64,000 nucleotides of DNA, taken from Hirudo medicinalis. Its lineage: Eukaryota; Annelida; Clitellata; Hirudinida; Hirudinidae. A program made the translations under genes and the position numbers. The notes beneath the pieces were generated by a model that was not told the DNA's origin, made no database searches, and worked only from the letters and a program-made list of their open reading frames with translations. Positions 37,175 through 48,470 of this stretch are shown in pieces (the stretch's first letter is position 1; the number at the start of each line of letters is the position of its first letter). Location of the stretch: positions 468,871 through 532,870 of the forward strand of contig MPNW01000048.1 in the NCBI GenBank assembly GCA_011800805.1, given 5' to 3'.

Positions 37175-37559
37175 TGACAAGGTATTGCAGAAATTACTGT
37201 ACTTTATATACAGACAGAAGAAGCTTGACAGTTCTCTTTAACCACAGCAAAACAAGGCAAGACAACTTGGTTTAAAAATGTTACTCTAAATGGCCAGCGA
37301 ATGGTTTAGCATGTTGTTATTTCATTTATAGTCGTTTCAAAACAAGGAATGGCGGACTTTGTCCATGTAACATCATCTTCTTAGGGAGTATTTACAATGA
37401 TTTCATAATATAATCGAGTGTATTGCTATTTCAACTAGCATTAATTTCTATATTTTCATGAAGGATTTTCATGAAATTGCAGGCAGGGTTAACATGCAGG
37501 TCACGAATTTTATCAGAACTTCAATGGCTCCTTAAGGAATACTGTACTCGAAAATCATT

Positions 37560-38871
37560 TGCTTGTTTCCTTAGGAGTTTTCAAAACATCTGCCAATATT
37601 TCAGGATTCTGAAGATGGTATGAGTTGACCATAATTGCCAGTGCTTTAAGAAGAAGTGGCTGCTCTTCAGTACTTAAATAAAACATAGCAACTCAAAAAA
37701 TTTACTTAATTAAAAGCAAAAGTATTTGTTAAAAAATGTACTCAAGTAAAAGTATCATTTCAAAGCATTTCAAAGTTACTTTTAAAGTAAAAAGTAAAAG
37801 TACTGAAGCTGCTTTTGTAATAGTCATTCATCAACTATCTTATGCTATATTATTGTGATCGTACATCATTCCATTATGTTTCAAACATAACTGTCTGTTT
37901 ACATGACCAGCTCTTCATCAAGAACATCTCCGGTCATATCAGCCAGAATGTCCAGACAACTCGTTCCAGAGTAACCCACTCAATACATAGGATCAAGAGC
38001 AACTTGATCAACACGGACAAGGACATCAGCTCAAGTAGATCATGCCTTTTGTCAGCAAGCAAGTTCATCGCCAAGACACAACATCGAATTTCTCATTCAA
38101 ACACGCTCCTGCGCATCAACACACATCTTGGACCACTACAAGCAGGCGACGAGCACACCTCTTCCATCAGCACTCCTCGCACACAAACAGAACTTCAAGG
38201 GACTCAAGCCAACAACCTTTCCTGCGACTACAACAGTCGCCATTCAACGAACAGCATCATCGACAACACATCAACTCATCGCAGACCGAAGCCAGAACAT
38301 CGATTTAATAGCACCAACTCCTGTCAAGACTCGGTCCGGCAAAGGAGTTCTCTGAATATTTAACTGAACTGACATTGTTTTATGCATTTATCGTTCGCTG
38401 GCTTACTCTCTGGTAGGGGAGTATTGTAGGATCGCTCATCCAGCGTAATATCGTGCTAATCCTAACCCTATCAGCGATGACTTACTAAGCGCGCATCCTT
38501 TGTTGTGGACATTCTCCTTTGTCCTGACTTGCTATTTAAGAAGCTACGTCAGGTCAATGGTTGCTAAGGGATTTCCCATTGCTTGTCCTTTCTTGTCCTT
38601 TCCTACCTTTCCTCCAATATATGAATTCAAAATGTTTCTAAGGCTCGGTGGTTTATTTTATTTTTTTAGAATTAATTTATTTTATTAATTTCATTTTAAA
38701 ATTCACGATTGGTAATAATTCAAATTACCGCATTATATTAAAAGTATTTCGTGAAAGTACCAAATGAATGAGTTATTGAAAATGTTGCTTTTTATTGCAA
38801 ACTTACAATTGGCGCTCTACCCATAATTTTGCAGTTTCTTCAAAGTCTCTCTCACATAAAAATGTTTCCCT
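37560..38871 (-). pseudogene. Broken fourth CYP4 copy interrupted by an LTR element
   Basis: Three pieces lie in gene order on the minus strand. An exon-5-like piece at 38807-38871 aligns with the copy 1 exon but carries two extra bases. An exon-6-like piece near 38600-38650 reads EP*KHFEFIYWR, with a stop where the intact copies have Trp. An exon-9-like piece near 37565-37660 reads AIMVNSYHLQNPEI, close to [15 protein letters not shown]. Exons 1-4, 7, 8 and 10-12 are not found. Retroelement sequence separates the second and third pieces. This is a dead duplicate at the upstream end of the array. Confidence 0.65.
37842..38600 (+). mobile_element. Remnant of a Gypsy-type LTR retrotransposon: end of pol plus one LTR
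   Basis: An open frame on the plus strand ends IAPTPVKTRSGKGVL and a stop. The xRTRSGRxV type of tail is usual at the integrase C-terminus of Gypsy elements. A purine-rich tract (GGTAGGGGAG at 38412-38421) follows, then TGTAGGATCG at about 38425, where an LTR would begin. The LTR-like segment contains TATTTAAG near 38533 and runs to about 38600, where P450 pseudogene sequence resumes. The rest of pol and gag is absent. Confidence 0.5.
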
Positions 38872-39108
38872 CTGAAATATCAAATGAATAAAATTGAAAA
38901 TTTAAAGCTTTTAAACTTTCTATTACCCTCGGTATTATGCCATGTGAATGGCTTACCTACTTCATTCCAAAGAAATGTACTTTTTTTTAAACATAAGACC
39001 CGGCTAAGCTTGAATTTTTAAACGTTTGTTTTCGAAATGCAGAACCAAACATTTTCAAACTTTGAACTTCGTCTTCTAATTAGCGAACGTAGTTATTTAA
39101 TGTTTATT

Positions 39109-39640
39109 TCAATAAACTGCACCTGCAGTATTGATAGTGTTATTTGTAGAATTTGTATTTATCTTTTTGGATCCCTTGAACAAACTGGGCCTTTTGTCTG
39201 AATTGTATTCTTTCGAAAAGGTTCTGTCCTTTCTCCTGGTTTGAGACACTTGTTCTTGTTTGTAATTAACTGTATGTATTGTTTCTGTATCTGTATGGTA
39301 CACAGTATCCGTAGCAAAAGTGGCTGCTCCTTCAACTTCACTGGCTATCTCCCTAGAAAAAGTCAGTTCATTCTCATTGAACAATTTCCTTTCTGGTGAG
39401 AACGCCTAGCGTTTTGGTATGTAGGGCGATGACTGATTGTTATTCCGGCAAAATTTCCAACATTCTGGCTTTTGTTCTTCCGTTTGTTTAGCCATAATTT
39501 CGGAAAACGCACAAACAATGTGTTCTATTTCATCCGCCATGTTGAATTTAAGCGTCAATAATTTCAACCGCAGTTGGTATAAAGTTCCAATTTGTCGACT
39601 GCGCCACTTGTTTTATTCCTCCTGTTGTTTACTCCTGTAA
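39109..39640 (-). mobile_element. Decayed 5' region of an LTR retrotransposon: primer site and gag pieces
   Basis: On the minus strand TGGCGCAGTCGAC (39594-39606) is complementary to the 3' end of tRNA-Ser with its CCA, as in several Gypsy elements. About 55 bases on, a short frame starts MADEIEHIVCAFSEIMAKQT. A second frame contains NENELTFSREIASEVEGAA, similar to the helix near the end of Gypsy Gag. The middle of gag and all of pol are missing. The 5' LTR would lie above 39612 but its borders are unclear. Confidence 0.5.
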
Positions 39641-41941
39641 TAATTGTTTCATTCAATTCGGATACTAACATAAAAGTAACAAAAAGAAGGTTTTGGTACC
39701 CGTCTTCTCCGCCTACATTTTGTTACTTGATCGTTGGAATGAAATGTGAATTTCCTAGGAAAACTTGAAGAAATACATGAAGATTTCACAACAGAACGAA
39801 TATACAGAGGAGCTTTTCGAGAGATTCTTTATCGATTTCGAAATGGACTCAACCAAATGCTTGGAATTGTGTGAGGCACAGATTTATGGACATTAGTTTT
39901 TAAATATTCGCGTTTCCTCAGATATTACAAGCGATATTACCGCTGCAGAAGGGTGGATGCAAAAATTTTGGTTTTATGTCAACAGTTTTGCTTTTTCAGA
40001 TGTTTTATGAAATTTTGCAATAGAACAGAAAGTTAATTTTTTTTAAATGGATTTTGACAACAACAAGCACTAGAAATTTCATTAGCAAATCTGAAGAATA
40101 CAAACGGTTTATTCAACAGCATGAATATTGAACGTCATGTAATTCAATTTAAAAACGATAAATTAAAATAAAAGCTAAAACGAAGAAAAAGTTCTTCTAT
40201 AAACTTGCATAACAATCAGGTGCATCGTGTGGCAAAAAAAATATACGACCAAGTTACCAAAAAATGAGTTTTCAATACGTGAAGTGTTAGGAGATGAATT
40301 TTCATAAAATATGTCACAAATGCTTTCTCCGAATCTTCAAAATACTTCACAAGTCCATGAGACAAAATCTTCAGATAAATTGCAAAAAAAGTCTCAAAAA
40401 GGGACGAGATTTCTTCAAGGACATCTGCACTTGCATTCGTTTCCTGATTTTTCTGTTTAAAAGTGCAATTAACAAGTCCGATCGAAAGGGTTAAGTATTT
40501 CAAAGACATTTATGAATGCATTTAACTATAATTTATGAATAATAAGTTGAAATTGGACAAACAATACTTTTAACAAATTCCTACAATTTCTGTTTCTCAT
40601 CTTGCAGATAATTTTGTGTCACTAACATCTTAATGAGAGTAAAAGTTGACTTTCAAACAACAAACGAAAACTTACTTCAAAATCCCCAACAACAAATACA
40701 ACTTGTTTATCCATTTCAACAAAAACAAAGACACGCTGAACGACGAAACATTGTTCTGCAATTATAAAACAACAATATTGAATATTAATGAATGAATGAA
40801 TGAAGGATGATGATGATGATGGTTATGACCATGACGACGACGACGACGATGATGAAGATGATGATGGTAGCAGTAACACTAATCAATTGCATAACTATTA
40901 AACCTCCATATTATTCATTAAAACATTCAAGAAAATTCTTAAAATATTTTCTCCTCCTAAATTCACTCATTCATCCTTTTTGCTTAATTGTTATTGCAGG
41001 TATTTGACAACAACATGTAGGACGGTATTCGAACCTTGCAAGTATAGTACACATTACGACATTATAATATTTGTCTGACGTCATATAACCTCAAATTATA
41101 CAAGTTTGTAAGCAGTATATAACCTCATATTACGATGGTTAACGGATTATCATTGTCATCGCAAGTGATGACGACTAACACGCGCAAATCCCCTACATAG
41201 CAAGAGAAAATCGCACAAATCCATGAAACAAAAAAACTACATTCTACATAAAATGTGTCCAATGAAATCCAAAGTGAATAATTAAGATTCACTTCCAAAA
41301 GTCTCTTTAATCTCAATGGTAAAAGTTTTGAAACTGCAAGATCATCATGAAACATTATCACGTTTTAACGTAACAAATGTGATAATTAACATAACAATTA
41401 ATTAATCAGTAAACACAACAATCGATCGTATGCAATGGGTTAGATACCACATCCGTGGAATATCATTTTGTGGATTTCCTTTCGTCAGCACATCATGGTG
41501 TCAAATGAAATGAAATGAAATGCAAATCTCAGTGGTTTTGGAGTAAAACGCCCATAAAATAACAAAGAAACACGATCACTGCACATTATAATAGGAGCAG
41601 GTTACCATTGCACTCTCGTGTAGCCAGCTAAGTCACCGATTGATCTACGCAAGCGGCTACAACGTCGAACCCTGTTACTGCAGGATCCAAATTGGGTTTC
41701 AATTCTTCTGAATTCCTCTTTGAGAAGTCGTTCTCATCTTCACAACAACAACAAGAACAACAGACAATGACAACAACATTGGAAACATTTCAAAAGAACT
41801 CCATCCCAATGCATTGCTTGGAGACAACGAAAAGCAATGTTGAACTTATTGTTTCAATAAGGAGTTGCTAATTCTTATTTCTATCATCTTTCTTTATTTC
41901 AAACGGCTGGGCCATTGAACACACAACGACGACAAGTGAGT
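39641..41941. other. Intergenic; no gene recognised
   Basis: Contains a short GAT/GAC run at 40808-40865 and AT-rich sequence. An open frame at 40216-40509 (-) has no recognisable similarity. The 3' UTR of PTBP should occupy the part nearest 41941. Confidence 0.5.
41893..41898 (-). terminator. Candidate poly(A) signal of PTBP
   Basis: AATAAA on the minus strand about 45 bases after the PTBP stop. Longer 3' UTRs are possible. Confidence 0.4.
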
Positions 41942-42297
41942 CTACTGCATAATAAACTGATTTTGTTGGACGGTTGATGGGTTGTCGTCATCGTTGTTGT
42001 TGTTGCTGCAGTTGAGGATGTTTGCGGCTGATTTGGACGACAAGGAAGGAGAATGTTGCGATGTTATTGTCGACTTGGAGAAGGAAACTCGGAGATGTGA
42101 AGTTTCTGCCAGTTGGTAGTTGTGGAGTTTCTGAAGATATTTCAACTTTTAGTGATAAATACTTTTAATTCACAATTTAAATATAACAGGTTGAGGCAAT
42201 ATTAACTGATGAATAATTAAGAAAATAACACAACAATTAAGTAATATTAGCATCTAGTACTAATAATAAGCTTTATAATTAATTAATTTAAACATGC

Positions 42298-42332
<35 letters not shown>

Positions 42333-45300
42333 TTATAATAATAATAAGCTAACAATGAGACTTATAACAGCTTCCTCCACAGTGCCCATCTGAATGAGAG
42401 CCATCTTGTGATCAGTCCTAGGATTTCAACAATTTCAAAGTTTACATAAAAGAGTTAGAGGATAGCTTACTTTTTTATTTGTAAAAATATTATTTTAATA
42501 AATTTGATGCTGTTAAAGTCACTTTTTAAAATGTCTCACTCAAAAAACTTGAAACCAAGTATGCAGCCATATTGTGCAAAGAGTTGAACCAGTTGTTTCT
42601 CTGTTGTGGTTGGCCTGCACATGTCGACACAATCTCATCATTTTTTATTTATTGTCAAATGGTTATTAAATAATTATAGTGTAATTGTTAATTGCAATTA
42701 ATGAATTACCGAAATAATTTAATGCTACCGTTACAAACAAAGTAACCGGACATGGAGCTGGGGAAGTGTTAATTCATATAAAGAACTGTGTTGTTCTGCG
42801 TGTACATAAATGATTTGGATGATGGAATATTATCTAAAATATCTAAGTTTGCTGACGACAACAAAATAGCTAGAAGATTCTGCAGAAAAGAAGACGCAGA
42901 TACACTTCATGAAGACCTTAATAGGTTATTCAAATGGGCAGAAGATTGTGGAATATGAATTTGGAGGAAGCTTTTTGAAGCAGTCTAATCACGAAAGAGA
43001 TGTGGAATAATAATGCACGAAAATGGACAAGCATCTCGACAGTGCATGGAAGTTGCAAATAAAGAAAATAGAGTACTACTTGGAATGATAAGGAGAACAC
43101 TAGTAAGCAGGATAAAGGATCTGAGACTGACTGAAGCATTGGTGAGACCACATCTAGAATATTGAGTCAAGTTTGAAATCCACATTTTAAAAAGGATGTG
43201 GGAATGTTGGAATGCATAGAAAGGCATCCAAGATGATATTAATAAAATGATTAGGAAAGTTGAGTTATGAGGAAAGACTAAAAAGATGTCAGATCAGACT
43301 GCTCTGGAGAAGAAGAAGCAGAGGGGACCTCATCAAGGCTTTCTCAATTTTATTGGGGAGGGAAAGCCTTTTGCCTCAACGGTTTTTTTTTTAAGCCACA
43401 AAGTGATTCTGCTAGAGGGCGTGTTTGTAAGCTAGGAAGGCTTAGGGAAACTTAAAGAACAATTACTTTAGCACAAGGGTGGTTTCCCTATGGAATAAAT
43501 GGGACAAGGACGTCATCCATGAGGTTACAATACATTTAAGATAAACCTAAGCAAATATGGATATTATAAATTTAAAGTGAAGAATGGATGTTATGCAGAT
43601 CTTGGTCTTCTTAACGACTATAAATAATTGTTATGTTATATTATTTGACAAAAATGAAATAATGCACCAAATTACAAATTCCTTTTGTAAAATTTATTAA
43701 TCGGTAGAAAATTCGTTATTAAAATATTTCCACAATGACTAAATAAATGAATTATGATTTTAACGTAATAAATAATTATTCAATTCTAACGGGATGTTGG
43801 AGAGGTGAAGAGTTGCAGAAGGAGGGTAAATGTTGTTGTAATTTTTTGAGTTTGGCTTCTTGAACCTGTGCAGTGTGGAATTTGTGTAGTCCTTTGTAAG
43901 ACCAGAATCCTAGAAATGTCCAAGTTACTTTTAGAAAGAGTTAAATACAAAAACCATATATATATATATATATATATATAAGTTGCTAATTAATTATTCG
44001 TTAATGTCCTTAACGACCGGTTGTCCTTCTTTGGGCATTTGAACGACGCAGTGCTTCGACAGAGCCACTTTGATCACCTTTCCCCACAGAGTTACTTTGT
44101 CCAGGTGTGTTAAGGCTGGAATGATACGTTTCTAATTCAATTCATCGTCCGTGTATCCGTGTAATGTGACATTTACTCGATTACATAACATAAAAAGTTT
44201 TAATGCCAAGTTGAGGAAGTTGTCATCAGCACCGTCTTCTCACCTATTTGCGCCTGGGCGCCATCAACAAACTGAACCAAAGCGTTGTCTTTCTTGTTGA
44301 ACATGATCTTCACCCGTACTACATCCCCGTAGACCCCTGTTTCGATGTTGATGGTGATGATGACTATGGTGGTGGTGGTGGTGGTGGTGGTGGTGGTGGT
44401 GATGATGATGATGACGACGATGATGATGATGAGGAGGAAGAAAATGGCGATAGAAAATTGAAGGTGTTAATGGCGATGGACTCACCAAACAAAGTGAAAA
44501 GTGCATCAGGGGTAACAAGCTGAAAGCAGAAAGCGCAGAAATTGCAAATATTATTAATGCCGATGAAAAATCAAAGCTTTGAACAATTATCTTTTTATAA
44601 TTAGACTAAGATATTAATTAACAACTTGATTTTATTAAAAGCTATATAACCATTAATTTTCCAATTCATTTTTGTTTGCCTTCTTTTCTTAAAGATCTCA
44701 TCAATTTTCATTCCTCCACTCTCATTCGTCCATTCTCACCCATAACTCATTCCTGACTCACTCCTTACTCACTCCTTACTCACTCCTACCTCATACGTAG
44801 GACTCTAAAGCCTCCAGCAGGCGAATGAATTTCGTAATTTACGAGCAATGGAGCAGATATTGTTGAGCGAAAGTAGTTCTCCACCATCAACTCTCTCCTT
44901 TTCCTCCTCATCTCTCCTTATCGGAAGTTACATCATGATTACGTCATCATGACTGCCTCATCTGCTGTGCAACGACGCTGACGCTGGATTGGTTTGCTTC
45001 GTCAGTGATGATGATGATGATGCTTAATTTTTAATGGTTAAACATTTATTTTAACATCATTACTGATTTCCATATGTCTGATATATTATAATTTATATAA
45101 TGTCTACATCGTTGTCATCATCATCATCATCACCATCATCGTCATCGTCATCATCATCATTACTTTCAAGCTTATCTCTGTTTCCAATTGTTTCGACCCT
45201 TCAAATTTTTCCAGAATTTAAATCCTTCTTAACTGGAGACCAACCGAATTCCCATTACATGAATTTTTATCCTTTTTGTCTTCCATGGTTTGATCCTTCC

Positions 45301-48108
45301 ATCATTCCACTCATGCATCCATCCATCCATTATTCTACTCATTCATCCATCCATCCTTTCCCATTTTCGAATAGAAGTTAGAGCAATTTGGACATCCATA
45401 AAAGGCGATGACTGTCCGCAAATATTGGCACTCGTGAAATGAACTTTGACATGCAAAGGTCACTAAAGGTGACGTCCTCGTGTATACGACTTGGGTTTGC
45501 TCAGATACTAGTTGTGACTTCTTCGATTTATCAGTCCTTCTACCCCTCTAAGCAACCATTTCCTTGCCCCAACCCTGTAAGGATCCCCTCTGCAAGTAAT
45601 CAGTTTCTAGCCCTTAACCTTAGAATCATAGTCTCAAGTCCAAGTCTCCTTCTTCTGCACTCCATTTGTAATTTCATTTCATAAGGCCAAAGTGCTCGCA
45701 AAACCTTTGTCTGAATCTTACGTTGTTAATGCTGTGTTCTTAATATAATATCTAATAGTTCATAATGCTATGACGTGTTATCTAATAATAGAATTAAATT
45801 AGTTATTTAAAAATAATTTAATTACATCAAGAGCCAACTATATCCAGTCGTCCAATTACTCACCTCTTCATGAAGATTCGTAACAAGAAGAACTGGACTC
45901 ATCTGATCAGACCATGGAACTCTCACCCCCACCAAACTGGTGATGGGCAAGCAGGAAGTGGCCGAGGGTAGGGCTATAGGGTTATAGGGGAGATTACCTG
46001 CGTTGTCATGGAAACATTGATGCACAACACACATAAACAGGACAAGAGGACAAACATGTAGACAGACACAGAAGCAAAGGTAAAGGAGTGACATTTACCA
46101 ACAGTTTCAACAGTTACATTGGCCGGTGCCTACCTAGATTGGCTTGGGTAGGTGCGCAGTAGGCCAGAGCAGGTCCTATGCCAGGTATGTTGACGGTTGT
46201 CGTATAGGCCGGAGTCACCAGGCTAGCTGTAAATAAAAAATATTGGTCTCGTTATAAACATTGATATAGCAATAATTCAGTAAAATAGTTAAAATAATTC
46301 ATTTTAATATAGTCGTTAAAAATAGTTAAAATAATTCATTTTAATATTTTATATTCATTGTAATATTTTAGACTTTATTTATATCCATCACTTGATTTTC
46401 TATAAAGGACCGAGTAATAAAATGAGATTGACAATATATTTACTGTAGTTTCGGTAGAGTGGCACAACATCCAATTACAAGATTTAATGCAACCCTTACC
46501 TCCAACCATCGGCATCACCACCATCCAATATCATTTTCATCACCATGATCATCATCGTCATCATTGCTATCGACGTCGTCGTCATAAGCGTCGTCGTGGC
46601 GCCATCACATCATCATAACCACCACCGCCATCATCATCGTCGTCATCATCACCATCGTCATCATCATCATCAACATGCACGAGAGTTAAAGATTATGTGG
46701 AATCTGAAAAGTGAAATTGAAGTAGGAGAGAAAAGGGAAGAACATCGAGTTAGGGGCTCAACCTGTTTGATTACCTGCCTGCAAAATATCACGCTTTGTG
46801 TTTCATGTTTGAGTGCCACCTAATCCTTATTCAAACGTTATTGATGTTCTCCGTAATGATGATGAAGATGATTATCATGATAGTGGTGCTAGTGATTGCT
46901 GTGATTACGACGACATCCACGATGATGATGATGACGATGACGATGACGATGATGATGACGATGACGATGAAGTTGATGAAGACGATGACGATGACCATGA
47001 CAACGACGACGACGATGACGACGACGACGATGACGATGACGACGACGATGACGATGATGATGATGACGATGACGATGATGACGATGGCGATGATGATGAT
47101 GATAAAATCGCAGTTTGTGATCTCCAATTCTTATTCTTATTCAATCTCACCTGTATTGAGCATACATGGGACCAGGTACTGAGGTCCAAGTTCAAGTACA
47201 AGCACAAGTACCCCATGTCTCGTACTGATCACTCCTACTCACCTGGATGGTAAAGGACGGGTGATGCTCCAAAGGACACTGGACTGATGTCTCCTGAAGG
47301 TAGTGATGAATCCGTGTAGTCTCTGCTCTTTTCGTTGTTGTAGCGCACGTTCAAAGAGGGCAGCTTCGAGTAGTCGACACGCATTGTGCAGCATCCGGGA
47401 AAGATGCACTGGCCATTGAGAGACTGGAGATGATTCAATTTCATTTCATTCACCATTCCTTCATTCATTCTATAAATGCGATAAACATTCAAATAGCAAA
47501 TAGGCTTATTAACGAATAATTATTTGTTATTAAATGTATATTCAAGAAATATTATCACTTTAACATAACTTATTATTTGATGGATAAAACTTGTTGAATT
47601 GAAGATGGTGACACGATCATTAGGTGGTTGAATAAACTGTTAATCCCTCGTTAATGATTATAAACATGATATTATACCTATTAATTATTNGTTCAATAAC
47701 GGCCTCTGACGCTAAGCACATGGCGCCTTACAAATTAACTATTGTTATTATCATTATTATTATTATTGTTGTTGTTGTTTTGTTATTATTATTACTGAAT
47801 ATTATACTTTTATTGTGAACAAATAATTTTAATTACAAATAATGTTTGAAAATTAGTTTTTATAAAGTAAATGATGACAACATGGAAATAATAAAATAAG
47901 ATGTGGACATGTGAACGTGTGTCATGTGGACTGATCATCCATAAAATTACTTCAAGGTCGAGTGAATGCAAGAATAAAATAAAATGTGTGCAGCAAGTTT
48001 CCTCATAAATTTGTCAGTTTTTATTGAATTTAATCCACTGAAATGAATTTCGATCTTCTAAACGGCTGGCATTATGCGTGCTATCGATTTGCGGATGATG
48101 GTGGTGTA

Positions 48109-48142
<34 letters not shown>

Positions 48143-48426
48143 CGACGACGGTGGTGATGATGATAATGATCATGGTGATGATGCTCGTGATTTTAGTTAT
48201 GATTATGATAGCGATTATGATGACGATGATGGCAACAAACGAACGTAATAAAATATGAAGCATTTCCAATGCAGTCACTAGATGCCTCTGGTCTAAATAA
48301 AGTCAGATGCATTTAGATGGCGGGAAGATTGTGATGATTTAGTGGAGAGATGATGAGTTCGTTGAGAGTGTTTCCGAGGCAACTACGTTTGGAGCAACAA
48401 GTTGACCCATCAATGGAAAGTCGCCA

Positions 48427-48470
<44 letters not shown>

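Noticed and set aside
40216..40509. 97-codon minus-strand frame
   Set aside because: No recognisable motif and no supporting signals; left unannotated.
41600..41690. Possible tRNA around GTAGCCAGCTAAG / GTCGAACCC
   Set aside because: The box-like sequences are in the wrong order for either strand and no cloverleaf forms by eye.
42930..43227. Minus-strand open frames rich in Leu and Phe
   Set aside because: Antisense of the LINE reverse-transcriptase relic.
46813..47253. Long acidic poly-Asp open frame, and Ser/Ile-rich frames on the other strand
   Set aside because: Pure translation of GAT/GAC triplet arrays inside a PTBP intron; every frame is open because the repeat has no stop.
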